From: Asterochloris sp. CNOR1
Lineage: Eukaryota; Chlorophyta; Trebouxiophyceae; Trebouxiales; Trebouxiaceae
NCBI GenBank assembly: GCA_963969365.1
Contig: OZ017750.1
Span: 1,736,001-1,800,000, forward strand
Reading direction: 5' to 3'
Length of the DNA stretch: 64,000 nt
Shown here: piece by piece, positions 12,750 to 25,094 of the stretch
Numbering within the stretch: the stretch's first letter is position 1
Layout of the letters: each line of letters opens with the position of its first letter
Made by a program: the position numbers and the translations under genes
The notes under the pieces: generated by a model
Told to the model about the DNA's origin: nothing
What the model saw: only the letters and a program-made list of their open reading frames with translations
Databases searched by the model: none

Positions 12750-15700
12750 ATGGCAGGGGCAGAGGCTTTCGATCAGGTCCCATGTTCCGTAATCGTGCTG
12801 CTCAGCTCTTTGGCAGGCAGCAGACATGAACCATACTTGGCAACCTTGATGATCAGGGGCAGTTGAGAACCATGTATAGAGCCACTGCAGCTTTTGGAGA
12901 GCTCTTGGCTGCACCCGTCCACCCAGCCCTTCCAGAGGTGGTAAGCTTCTGCTGAGCTTAATGCTCTCGCTACTTGCAGTGGACATTTGGCAGGATGTAC
13001 AATTTCATGGCAGGTTGCCGAGCTCTCAACTGGCCTGACAGCAGGTGCTGCAATGCGCAGGTCTCTACTGTACTCTTCAGTCCAGCCGAGGAACTTGTCT
13101 GGGCAGGTGCAATCCCTGCCCTGGAGCTAATTTGCAATTCACAGCCTGCCTGAAGTCCCCTCCCCTTGAGGAGGCTTGAGCTGCACATCATTGTGGACTG
13201 ATGCACATCTTCTCAGCACAGGCACTGAGAGTGGAGGCCTGTACGCGCTGCAATGCCCCACGTTGGAGCGCTACAGCTCTGTGCGCGCACACACCCAGCG
13301 TGTCAGCAGCCTGCGCCCTGCTGGCCAGAACGTGCTCAGTCTGTCGGGTGACAGAGTACGCATGCACGCCAGCGGGGGCATGCCCAAGATGACCTTCAAA
13401 GACGCTGAGGTGGAACAATTCATCGCCGCTCCTCAACTCTGCCAAAGCTGGCTTGCAGCACTTCAGCTTAAGTTGCCATGCGGCCGTGATGTACCTGAGC
13501 ATGCAGCCCTTGCTGCGGGCTTTGCTGAACATGTCTGATTGCACCATGCAATTTTGGGAGCCTGCAGTGCCTCTGTGGTGTTGTGCAGGGAGGCGCCTTC
13601 ACAGCCATGGAGCTGCATGCATCTCACCTTATGCTAGGTCAGCAGAGTGGCACCCTGCTGGAGCTGGATCTGGCCACACGCACTGTCTTCTCCAAGGTCT
13701 GCTGCGCATCCGGCTGCCTCCTCTTTGCACTGCACTGACACTTGTCCGCCCAAGGTCTGTGATCTGGTACATCGCACATTCTGCTGCTCAGCGGCAGCCC
13801 ATTACAGCTGCACAACCTGCTGCCGCGCTGGCTCCCTCGATGCTGCCTGCTAAAGCACCGGGCAGTGCCAGCAGCTCTGGCCATGCAGACGTAAACAAAG
13901 CCTGCACTTTGTGCCACAGATGGAGGCACCAGCAAGCGTGTCCATCCTCAAGGGCCCTGCGGGGAAGGGCCTGCTGGCAGTGGGATCTGCAGATGGACAC
14001 ATCTATCTGCTGGACCCAAGGGCAGGTGACCCATCACTCACTTCAATGCCTGCTGCAGTTGACAGCCTGAGTTGCCAGGTGTCTCTACTGTGAGCCAACC
14101 AACCCAGTGCACTGCTGGTGCAGGTGGTGAGCTTGAGCACACCATCACAGCCCCTGCTTACTGCTTGCTGGCGCTGCAGGTGCCAAACCTGAGCACACCA
14201 TCACAGCACATGCTGGGGGCCTGGAGAGCATGGATGTGCGGGGCGAATTTCTGGCCACCTGCGGGTATGGGGTGCGCATGGGGCAGATAGTCCAGGACAA
14301 CATGGTGAAGGTGGGGGCCCTCAGCACCGCAGCCCTACTGCAGCACCAATCCGATGCCTGCCACTCTCATGTCTCTCAACCCCAGTCTTCAGGAAACGCA
14401 CCTCAAAAAGCTCATTGATGACACCTGACCCCTTGTTTCTCCTGCTGCTGCGCCTGAACCTGCTGCAGGCCTGGCCTCTGCTGCTCTCCGATTAATGGCC
14501 AGCCGGGCCTGCAGGTGTTTGATCTGCGCTCGGTTCCTCGCATGGTGGGCAGCGTGCCCTTCCGCATGGGCCCCTCCCTGCTGCACTTCCACCCCAAGTT
14601 CTCCAGTACCATGCTGGTGGCAGGGGCAGCTGGCATGTTCACCCTAGCTGACATCCAGGGAGCCTCCTTTGCTCAGCCATACCAGGCAAGCTGCTAGTCT
14701 TGCCTTCGCAACTGGTTTCTGCTGATACCTTACATGGAGGCCGGACTGGCCCCCCACCAAAACAAGTTTGTGCAGGCCCTGACATTGTGCATCTTGTGCC
14801 CTGCAGATCGACACTGGGGGTGATGCCATCACTGCCTGCGACATGAGCAGCACAGGGGAGCTCACTGCTTTTGGAGGCAGTGGAGGCTATGTCCATCTCT
14901 GGGCAGGTGTGTGAAACCAGGATTGCAGCAGCTGCAAGAGCAGGAGACAGAAGCTGCAGAAGGCCACCCAGCCCAGTGTCGTCAGGTGTCATGAACTGAG
15001 CTTGGCTGTTCCCAGCAGGATGTGCACCACAGATGCAGACGACTCATCAGCACATTGTACCTGCTTGCAGGGAATGGCGCCGATGTGAGGGTGAACGCCT
15101 TTGCTCAGCAGGTTGAGCTGCCAGAGCCCAAGTCGGCGCCACTGCCGGTCAAGGAGGAGGCATCCTTTGCCATCCCCATGCCCTTCATGGCAGAGCAGGT
15201 GGGCTCTACTGCGCGGCTGAGTCTGCAAGTGTGCACCATTCACAGGCATTCACAAGCACCTGTGGGCCCTGCAGACGAAGCTCCTGTCGGACTTTGACCC
15301 GACAGAGGAGATGCTGGTCAGCCTGCCTCCGCGCACGGTGCCTCCAGAGCTGCTGAAGGAGTTGAAGCAGGTGGAGTTTGTAGGCTACGTGCAAAATCCA
15401 CAGTACCAGCGAGGGGGTAAGCGGGGCCAGGCTGCCTCTGCTGTGGCTGCCTGGAGAAATCAGCGCCTTCAGCCCAAGGAGCAGCGCGCGGACCAGTGAG
15501 TGCTAGCTGCAACTTTTTACCAAGCCTCAGATCGGCTGCCAGCATAGGTGTAGACGGCGTCTCAAGCAAGCATTCCGAGTCTGCAGGCAGTCAGGAAGCA
15601 TGGCAGCCCTATAGCTGCCACAGGTGCTCTGGAGCCAATTGTGCAAAGAAGTGACTAGTGTGCAGTCCTCCAGAATCTCATGTGTGCTAGCATTCCAAAG

Positions 15701-18700
15701 CGCTCAGCAGCCAGCCCCCATGATTTGCTTGGATGTCCTCTAGGCGCAGCTGCCATCTGCATGGCTGTGGGCCACTGCCTGCCTACATCATGTCATGCCT
15801 TTGTCCCCATTCAGATAAGCTCCTTGGATGTGCCACGCTATTTGCGTGGTCGCAGGGATGCCTCCCGGGCGGAGCGGGCTCGCAGACGGGCGGCCGGCGG
15901 CGGCGTGCTCCTCCCAGACCACTACCTGCAGCCCACGCACATGCAGAAGGTGCAGGCGCACCGCCGCGCAGGCGTGCGCTTTGCAGATGAGTGGGACTTC
16001 AAGGCTTACAACCAGACGCGATTTGCTGGCTTGGAGAATGGCATCGCTAACTGCTATGCGAACCCCCTGGTACAGGTAGGTTTCCAGGATGTACTTCAAG
16101 GCCAAGCTGCTCTCCTAGCCAGAATCCTGCTGTGCCCTGCAGTTTTGTGATGTTGTTGGCAGTGCCAGGCCACTGCCTCACATTTGCGCTGCCTTGCCTC
16201 CAGCTGACGTCGGGGTGCCTGCATGCCGGTGCTTAGCCGCCTAAACTGCAGCACACAGACTACCTTAGAGGGCAGTCTGCAAGGCACCTGAGCTGTGCTG
16301 CAGGTCTTGTACTTCACGCCAAGCATTAGGAATGCCATGCTGGCCACAGTCCCTGATCCTGAGAAGGAGTTTTGCCTGACGGATGAGATGTCGCTGCTGT
16401 TTCGCATGCTGGTCAACGCACGTGGCGCCGTCTGCCAGGCCAGCAACCTGTTCAGGTGAGATGCAGTGGGGTCAACAGTTCACATTCATCTGCAGCAGAA
16501 GTGCTACATCATGCCACAAACTGTCTGCTGTGCTTGCGCATCACTAAGACTGTGGCTGGTCATGCACCACCCCCTGCAGTACCTGAGCAGCAGAATTGTC
16601 AAGCATGCTGTGCCCTACATGCAGAGCTCTGCGGCAAAACCGGGAGGCTGCAGCCCTGGGCCTTTTGGAGGGGCACAAGCAGCGCGGTGGTGAGGATGGA
16701 GACATTGAGGTGTGCAGCCATGCCCACCCATCAAGCTGCCAGCAACTGAGCCTACACATGCAGCTGTGCACAGCCTGTGACCTCAACCCTGGCGAGGGTG
16801 AGGCAGTGGACCAAGGCAGCCAAGCTGCCGCCCAACATGCCACATGCAGTCCTGCCATGCTGACCTTGCCCTCTGCCTGCCTGTGCATTGCTGGCAGTCC
16901 CCCACATGCACAGCTGCTCACAATTTCCCCACATGAACAGCTGCTGTCAATGCATGACACCTGCTGGTGGCTGCGACCAGGCAGCTCAGGACGCCTGCAG
17001 TGGTCCATTCACCGTAGGGCTGCCGGCCATGACCTGCTGTACAAGGTCCTGCTGCAGGTGGAAACTCAGAGGGACCGCTCCCTGCCCCGCCGCATCCAGT
17101 CCCTGCAGCGCTTCCTTCTGGAGCAGCTGCACAAGGAGGCCAGCCAGCAGCTGGGCATTGCCAGCACCACTGCCAGCCCCTCCCCTACGCTGCCGCTTGC
17201 ATCGTCCTCTACCCCTGCAGCGCCGGGCTCTGTTGCCAGCACGACTGGGGCTGGCCTTCAGGCAGAGCCTCAGGCTGTGGCTGTCACCCTTACTGCCACT
17301 GGCAGCGGCGTGTCTGTGGCCCTTGCTGCCCAGGAGCTCAGTGCAGGTGCTGGCTTGAGCCCTGAGGTGGCAGTGACTCCCCAGAGTGGTGGGCGGGGAC
17401 TGGCAGGGAGCATGCTGTCACCTGCAGGGGGATCCCCTGAGCCAGCTCAGCGCCAGCAGCAGCAGGCGGGGTCGCCACGCACCGTGGTGGACCAGACCTT
17501 TGGCCTGCTCATGCAGCAGCACACGCAGTGCCTGACTGGCAGCCGCCCAGTAAAGGATCGGCAGGTCAAGTCTTTCCAGGTGAGCCTTGCATTGGCATGC
17601 TGCAAAGCTGTGTGACCAGATACGCTGCTCCAGATGCCATGTGCTGGCTGCTGCTCTGCTGGTGTCTTGCAGTTACTCTGCCTGCGCCAGCCCACAACAC
17701 CTTGCTGTGAATAGCCCCAGCCAGGCTCGGCACTGTTTTGCAATGGCACTAGGAAACAGCCTCGGGTTGTTCCTGTGTGTGAAGGTTGAGATGGCATACC
17801 CGTCTGCCAAGCAGCGTCCCCAGAGAGGCCCGCCAGCTTCCCCAGGCAGCCCCAGCAAGAAGGAGCCCCGCACAACCTTTGGCAGTGTGCTGGCCCAGTC
17901 GCTGGCGCCGCAGGCAGAAGTGCGGGCGTGGTTTGACGAGCAGCTGGGGTATCAACCCCTCTCACAGAGCAAGCTGCCGCTAGGCCTGCCCCAGGTGCCA
18001 TCCAGCAGCCGGTCTGTTCTGCATGCCGCCTTCATCTTGTCCATCATGTCTGACTGTCAAGCTGGTCGTGCCTGCCTGCCAGCCTCTGTTGCAAAGCATT
18101 CCGCTCACCTTGTCCAACATTCCCAAAATGGGAGAGTCTGCTATGCATGCGTGGCAGTCAGCCTGCCAAGGCGAGCTTGGGTGCCTGGTCTGGCCGCAGA
18201 GCATGCTGCCACTCAGTCTGCCCTAATTTGGGCGCATACACCGCCCTTGCTATGCCCTCCTTGCTTGTCTCAGAAACCAGAAGTGCTGCAGCACAGCAGC
18301 TGCCAGGGACCTGTAGTGCTACAACGCAAGCAAGCCAATGGTTCAGATTGACTTGTCTTTAACAGTACCGTATGAGCCAGCTGAACATCATGCGCTGGTA
18401 CAGGTGCTGGCCATCAGCTGCGCACTGACAGACCCGCAGGACATTGCCTGGTGGCAGCCTTATGCCACCAGCACCTCTGAGCACACGGCCAGCACTGCCG
18501 AGCAGCCCTGGCTGCCGTGGGCAGTGCAGATCACGGTGGACATCGACGAGCGGAAAGTGAGCGTGGCTGAGGGCAGCAGCGCTGCAGAGCTGCAGATGCA
18601 GGACAGCTCAACCCCGAGGCAGCAGGCCAGAATCAGGTGGGCTGTGAGATCAAGCAAAGTAAAGCAAAGCAGAGCAAGGCAGGTGCAGCACACTTGCTGC

Positions 18701-21700
18701 TGAACAAGCTGCTGGCCTGACAACCTCAGGAGGCATTGCTGGTCCTGAGTACTCTGGCACGCTGTGTTTGTGGTGGCAGCAGGAAGTGACTTTGAGTCCC
18801 TTTGACAGCCATGCACTGCAAAGCCTGCACCCCGGCAGCTGCCTCCACACATCTGCTGCTTATCATGGCCTGCCATTTGCTGGACTGCACTTGCCCCATG
18901 TTCTGCAGGGCTGTATATGAAATGACAGCCATGGTCTGCCACGTGATGGACACCGATGCATCGGGGGCAGGCGAGGAGAAGCCGGAGGGGCACCTGGTGG
19001 CCCATGTCAAGGTGGGGCAGGTTGCAGCTGTGCTGCTTCAAGAAGAAGAAGAGTGTCCCAGACATTTGGCTTCATCGACAAGCCCTACCTGTGCGGGTGA
19101 AGTGATGCGTATCCCCAAAAGTGCAGACAGACCAGGAGCTGACTCAGGGCATCCTGCTCAGCCATGACTCAATTGCACCCGCTGTAAGCAGGGGTATGCA
19201 CCCAAAGCAATAGCCTCTTGATCTCATGATGATCGACTCAAGTGCTTGACCAGGCGCTTTCATGGGAATCCCCGGCATGCCATTGGCTGCAGTGCAGGTG
19301 CTACCGCCCTACATGGACGGGCGCTCTGGCATTGCACAGTCCCCCTGCGGCCCCTCGCCAGGGCAGAGCCCCCTGGCGGCTGCTAATGGCCCCAGCCTGG
19401 TCAAGTACACATCTTTGCTGGGCCGTGCAGCAGTTACAGGTGGCCTGGGGCGGGCTGCCAGCACCCCTCGCACCTCCCAGAGCGCTGCTCAGCCACAGAC
19501 ACTGGCAGCGCAGCAGCAGGAGGCACCTGCCGAGGCGGGCACGCTGCCCACTGCAGCTGCTCAGCTGGCAGGAATCCTTGCTGGTGCGGAGTTGGGCGCG
19601 TCAGGGGAGGCACCGACAGCACATAGTGCTGTCGGTGCTGCTGAAGAGCAGGGGCAAAAAGACCTGGCTACAGCTGTGGGGCCCACTGCAGAGGCGCCAG
19701 GCAGCCAGCTGTCAGCAGAGGTCTTGGCTGTCCCTGAGGGTGCCGGTGCAGGCTCAGGGCGGGGAACTGATGCAGCAGATGGCCAGAACATCCTGGAAGC
19801 TGCTGGCCAGCAATATGGTGAGCAAACGGCTCTCTGTAAAATGCATCAGTGAGATTGCCAAAGCTATGTTGTGCCTCGTCCACCACTGCAGCAGCACGGT
19901 GCTGCTCGCCATTCCAGCTGTGCCCAGCTGGCTTGTGCTTTCTGCTGGCTGCGTTGGGTTCCCACATGCTGACCCCTGTTAGCCCCCTTTTCCCCCTGGC
20001 TACAGCTGACTGGGAGACCAACAACTCAGCCCCTGAGCAGCCTTCGACAGCAGCCACCACACTGTCTGAGACTGAAGCCACAGTCCAGGCAGAGGCGGCA
20101 GCTGATACTGAGGGAGGTGAGCCCAGGGCTGTGCAAGGGCTGAGAGAGCTGCTGAGCTGCCTATCCCTGGCAAAGCAACTGGACTGCTTTGGGAAGCACC
20201 TTGCTTCATTCATTGTGCCTGTGGCAATGGCTTAGCTCTGTCCATTGTACACTGCACTGCACAAGCATGATCTGGAAGCCTCACCCATCCCACCTGCTCC
20301 ATGCACGCTTGCGCCACATTCCTGCGCAAACCTGTGCTGCACCCCCCGGAGGTCTGTTTTGTCATGCCCTGCAGATGCGCTAGATGGGGAGCCCCTGCAG
20401 TCACAGTCAGATGGGTACCTGTCCTGCATCCTGTTCCTGGGCTTGCATTATGCCTGAACCAGGTGGCTGGGTGTGGGGGACCCCTCTGTTCCAGTACAAT
20501 GGGAGCTGTCCTGCACTGAGGCTTACCCGGACTTGTGTGTGCCCTACAGATGAGCTGGACGCGGGGGAACTGCTGTCGCAGTCAGATGAGGAGGCCACAG
20601 TTGATGGCGAGGCAGCTGTGTCTGAGAAGGGCCTGGAGGAAGGGAGGGGCTCCACTGCCACAGAGCAGCAGATGCAGGATGCCCGAGACTTTGTGTTGTG
20701 AGCTCGCTGGAATGGTTTGCGGGCGGCATGCATCGCAGGATGCAGGCTGTCTAGCGCCTGTGATGTGACTGGGCGGGGCAATGGGGCGCTGCTGTGTTGA
20801 CTTGAGACCGAGTGGCCCAGCTGTCTGGCAGAAAGCAGCACATGCACTATTTACGGGACGATGCTGGCCCTAAGACCAGGATTCTCGACTGTTGCTGCAT
20901 GTTTGCATGACTTGTAGCTGGTCAGCCAGGCAAGCCAGGGAGACTGCGCTGCAGGGGTGACGTTTGGAAAGTAAACAAGCTTGGCACCTGTGGCTGCAAT
21001 AGCTTCTGCTCAGCAGCTGCAGCGATGCACACAGCCGGCCTCAAAAACAGCGTTTAATGAGATTCAGCAGCCTTCATGCCCAGCTGATCTGTGCCCGATC
21101 TTGGAGCCTCTCCACCCTGATGCAGGCCGCTGTCCCGGTTGCAGCTGCCCATGAGTGGGCGAAGCAGCTCCTTCCGGGCAGGCAGTGGAGCAATGGAGTC
21201 CTCCCAGGGCCCTTGCTGGCTGCTGATCAATGATTTTGCCATCACCCCGTGTAAGCCAGAGGAGGTTCGAAATCTGTATGGGGAGCAGAAGATGCCCTGC
21301 CTGCTGTATTACTCTCGGGTGAGGCCCCATTGCGGAGTTACAGCTTCACAGAAGCTACTGCATGCCGTGCGTGATGGGCTTACTGGCAGGTGACGTCCTT
21401 TCTGCTCCCTTGTAGTTCGAATCAATTGATCGAATGTTGATGGTTCTGGTGTGTCGAGCAGGAGCTTGCAGCTGCCTCCCTTCCCTATCATGCTGACGTG
21501 GGTCACTCCCGTTCACGTGTGGCTCCACAGAGTTCTGTGTCCATGTGCTTGCTGCCAATGCCATTGATGCTGCATCTGCCCTTGGTGAGCAGCAGACGTC
21601 AGCTGGAAAGGCTGCTTGTGCGGGACCTGCCCAACAGGCCTGCATGCAGGTGTTGCTCACTGTCATCTGCACCTGTGGGCATGAGGTGAGGGCTGAGCGG

Positions 21701-24700
21701 AGCAGACAGCGCAAGCGTTGCCACTGCAAATGACAGAGCAGCACCTGGCCCTAGAGATGAACCTTGGGGCGAGGAGTGCTGCTTGCCAGCCTCACATGGA
21801 GACGTGCTGGCAGAGATGCAGCGAGCCACCCCAGGCTCAGGGGCAGAGGCCAGCCGAGGCCCCCTGTACAGCGTGCACCTTATGAGCTGCCGCGTGAGCT
21901 GCTGCCTGCCCTGCAGATGGATTTGATGGCACGGTGGCAGCAAGCAGATGTGGCGCTGCCTGGCCCTGGCCCCTGTTGCCTCCACATCCTGTGAGCTGCT
22001 TGTTGCAGGTGGACATCTGGCAGGCATGCAGAGAACTGCCTCAAGATTCTTCCTGGCACTGGCATTCTCTTTACCACTGAGCCATAAGGCGAGGCCACCG
22101 TCTGCCTGCACTGCAGGTAGACATGCTAACATGCATGCAGCCCGCAGCCCAGTGGCCAGGGGCAGCTTGAGGGCCAGGGGCGGCCCAGCCTGGCCCTTTT
22201 GCGCTCTGCGTCACCGACCTGGGGGCTGATGTTGCCACCTGCCCTGCAGGTGGACGCTCTGGCCGCCATGCAGCAAGCACCATTAGGGCTAGGGCCAGCC
22301 CAGCCCAGCCCCGTCCCCGTGTTGACCCTGGACCAGTTCTTCGAGCTGTGCCGGGGGCCACCCCTCCAGGGACCCTCTTTGCGCCGCCGCATGCCCACCT
22401 TTGAGCCCCTGGGCCCCGATGAAGCGCCGCACGCTGGCATGTTGCTGGGCATTGATGCTGAGTTTGTGGCCCTGTCCCATCCCCAGAAGACCATCAGAGA
22501 GTGAGTCTGCGCATGGCTTGGCCTGTGGCTCCCGCGACTTGCCCTGCTTTGCATGACTTGTGGGGACTCTGACAAGCCTGTTGGGCATGAATGCCAGTAT
22601 TGCCCTGTCGCACATCCCCAGAGGGGTCCCCCCTCTCATCTGGGGTTACAAGGCATAGCATGGCATGCGGGAGAAGTGTGGCATTGCATGCATCAGCAGC
22701 TCTGAGGTACTGCCCGCTGGCCTACTGGCTGCTCAAGCTTGCTTTAGGTCCACATCTGGGTGGCTGCCTTCACGTTCAGCAGTACCTGGAAACATCAGTG
22801 TTACCATGCCTGGGGCGCAGGGTGCCTTGCCCTGGACGTGTAGCCCATGCTCATGAAATCTGAGCATGGGTCAACAGCCTTATGTAACACAGTACCACCC
22901 TGCGCCTGCCTGCTTGGGCAATGTTGCATGTTTGGCTGCCACCACGCAGTGCAGCATCCCTCTCAAGCACTTGCATGCCCAACCTAGCAGAGGCTGCTGC
23001 CACAAAGTGCCACAGACCGCCACGTCACCCTGAACCTGAACCAGGCTGTCTGCAGTGACTGCTAGCGAGGAGCGTTGCAGCTGCCGCCATAAAGCATTGC
23101 CATGCCTCAACCCTGCCTAAGCTGTCTGGCAGCAATGCAGAGCTTTGGCAAGCAGTCAGCTGTGCCTGCAGCTGCGGGGTGGATTGCAAAATCGTTGCAA
23201 CACCCCATTTCTGACCAGATTGACTGAATCCTCCATCCAGCCTGGCAGCAGTACAAGCCTCTGACTCCCCAACACCCCATCTGCTGTTTGCTAGCAGCTT
23301 GAGGCTCCCCCTCACCAAAGCAAACCCCCATCTGCTGCCTGCCTGCATCGAAAGGCTCTGATTGACTAGCCCCCACCTGCTGCCTGCAGCGGCCTGGAGG
23401 TGGAGGTGCGCAAGCCGCGCATGGGGCTGGCGCGCATCAGCGTGGTGCGAGGGGCAGGGCCCCGCGCCGGCACGCCCGCCATAGATGACTACATACGCTC
23501 CCTCGAGGCCATCACTGACCATCTAACCAAATTCAGCGGCCTGGTGAGCTGCTGCAGCGTCGATCAGGTGTCTATTGCTGTGGCTATCTGGATCCCGCCC
23601 TGGTCTGCAGAGGGCCCCTCTGGCTGCGCTGGCCGCCCGCACTACATCGTGGCCTGGTGGGGCCTCAGTGTATCTCATGTTCGATGGTGGGTCCCCTGGG
23701 GCCGCGCAGAGTCCCGAAGTCATGAAGTGCAGCAGACCCCTCCCCTGCCATGTTGTGAAGGTGCCCGGTGACCTGGACCCTCAGCAGTCTCCTCACCACC
23801 TGACCACCATGAAAAAGGCGTACCTGAAGCTGCGCTTCCTGGTGGATGCGGGCTGCATACTGGTGGGGCACGATCTGCGTAACGACTTCAGGCTGCTCAA
23901 CATCGTGGTGCCCGTCAATCAGGTGGGTCTGATCGGGCCCAGGCAGGCTGCACCTTGGCTGCGGGTGCTATTTTTCCCCGCTGCTTGCCTGATGCTGGGC
24001 GCACTGCTGAGCACACCTCTGATGAGCTCACTGCTGCTTCTGAGAAAGCTGCTGCCGTCAATTGCTGTGTCCGTTTTGTAATTCCTACCAGCAGCCTCGA
24101 TACATGTCTCTTGGTTGTTTCCTGCATGTGCGCTTCTCTTGTGCCGCTCTAAACTGAGAGTAGCGCTCGTGTCACTAATCTGCCTGTGCAGACCACTAAC
24201 ACAGTCACACCATCTGTTTGTGCACACCAGCAGCCTCAACACATATCCCTCGGTCTCTTCCTGCATCTGCTCTTCTCTTGTACTCTTACAAGCTGGAGGG
24301 TAGCACTCATGTCGCGAATCTGCCTGTGCAGACCATTGATACAGTCAAACTGTTCCACTTCAAGCGGCAGCGCAAGCTCAGCCTACGCTTCTTGGCAGCC
24401 TACCTGCTGGGCATTGACATCCAGCAGACCACGCATGACTCCATTGAGGATGCTCGCACTGCGCTGCAGCTGTACAAGGTGGGTTGCTGCCAACTCAGGT
24501 GTGGTAGAGGATGTAGCTGATAAGCCTCTGTCAGACCTGTGCTGGGAGGCGATGTGGCTCTGGCGGGTCCTGACCTTCCATGCTGCTTAGGACATTGCCA
24601 GACCTGAGTTGGCATGCCACCTGCTTTTAGACAGAGGTCGGAGCTGAGTGCTAACTTCAGCCAACAGGCTGCGGGGGCAGGCATCGACCTGTGTGCTGCC

Positions 24701-24879
24701 TCACTGCAAGATTGAAGTGCCTTAAATCGAGCAATGCTCTGCTGTAGGTTTACCTGCACCTCAAGAATGAAGGTCGCTTTCAGGAGAACCTGCTGGAACT
24801 GTACCGCTATGGCAAAGCTCATGGCTGGGACCCTGCTGCAGCCAGGAAGGCAGGTGGCCAGGTGGCTGTGCCAGACTGA
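12750..24879 (+). CDS. PAN2: PAN2, catalytic subunit of the PAN2-PAN3 poly(A) nuclease
   Basis: PAN2 trims poly(A) tails in the cytoplasm with PAN3 and poly(A)-binding protein. The first five exons I assign (12750-12776, 12891-12940, 12980-13013, 13061-13106, from 13222) are in phase. Order of domains: WD40 propeller (VSTVLFSPAEELVWAGTESG, later TAFGGSGGYVHLWAG; about 13061-14910); linker (PPELLKELKQVEFVGYVQNP); inactive ubiquitin-hydrolase-like domain (YNQTRFAGLENGIANCYANP, then VLYFTPSIRNAML; about 15800-21320); and a DEDDh exonuclease. Its catalytic residues are all present: GIDAEFVAL (Asp, Glu), GHDLRNDFRLLNI (Asp), HDSIEDARTAL (His, Asp). The UCH part carries long Ala/Gln/Pro/Ser-rich insertions (about 17160-17560 and 19280-20700). 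The C-terminus is AHGWDPAAARKAGG then QVAVPD. Several introns hold duplicated splice-acceptor regions. Exons between 21320 and 22250 are not fully resolved. Confidence 0.93.
14118..14240 (+). repeat. 56-bp tandem duplicate of an exon start in PAN2
   Basis: Two acceptors, at 14123 and 14179, are each followed by GTG...GAGCACACCATCACAGC. The downstream one starts the conserved exon (AKPEHTITAHAGGLESMDV); the upstream would read GELEHTITAPAY in the same phase and then run out of frame, because 56 is not a multiple of three. Confidence 0.75.
20375..20600 (+). repeat. Duplicated exon start in PAN2 intron
   Basis: The acceptor before 20550 leads to ATGAGCTGGACGCGGGGGAA (DELDAGELLSQSDEEA). About 175 bp upstream another ctgcag acceptor at 20374 leads to a decayed copy (ATGCGCTAGATGGGGAGC..., reading DALDGEPLQSQSDG). 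The copy does not splice on in phase, so it is probably not a coding exon. Confidence 0.6.
21911..22300 (+). repeat. Four-fold tandem array of an acceptor/exon-start unit in PAN2
   Basis: The conserved exon starts at 22250 (ctgcag then GTGGACGCTCTGGC...ATGCAG). Similar acceptor-plus-start segments occur at 21917 (ATGGATTTGATGGC), 22009 (GTGGACATCTGGCAGGC) and 22117 (GTAGACATGCTAACATG), about 92, 108 and 133 bp apart, some also sharing following gcagc and ccaggg stretches. Confidence 0.6.
24080..24365 (+). repeat. 140-bp tandem duplication spanning an intron 3' end and exon start in PAN2
   Basis: The segment from about 24086 to 24210 recurs 140 bp later (about 24226-24350). Shared landmarks are ccagcagcctc, cttcctgcat/tttcctgcat, cttctcttgt, gtagc(a/g)ctc and ctgcctgtgcagacca. 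The second copy's acceptor starts the catalytic exon at 24332 (TIDTVKLFHF); the first (24192) reads on into non-coding sequence. Confidence 0.8.
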
Positions 24880-25094
24880 CCCCTGAAGAAGACATGTCCC
24901 AACCTGTACCTGAGAGCATATTGAGTACAACGAACCTCACCGAACAGAATCTATGCGCAGAACAGAAATTATGAGCGGGAGAAAGGTGATCCAAGGCATT
25001 ACAATCAGGCAGACATGCTTCATGCCCATGAACAGGATGACAACAGACTGGAAAGGGCACGGTATGACAAGGCTGCTCGGCATGCTCGGTGATG

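Noticed and set aside
20690-20705. Stop codon after FVL suggesting PAN2 ends at 20702
   Set aside because: The TTGTGAGC string is a splice donor; the ubiquitin-hydrolase-like and exonuclease parts of the same protein follow to 24879.
21410-21430. GTTCGAATC as a tRNA T-loop
   Set aside because: No matching acceptor stem, anticodon arm or B/A box spacing around it; it lies within PAN2.
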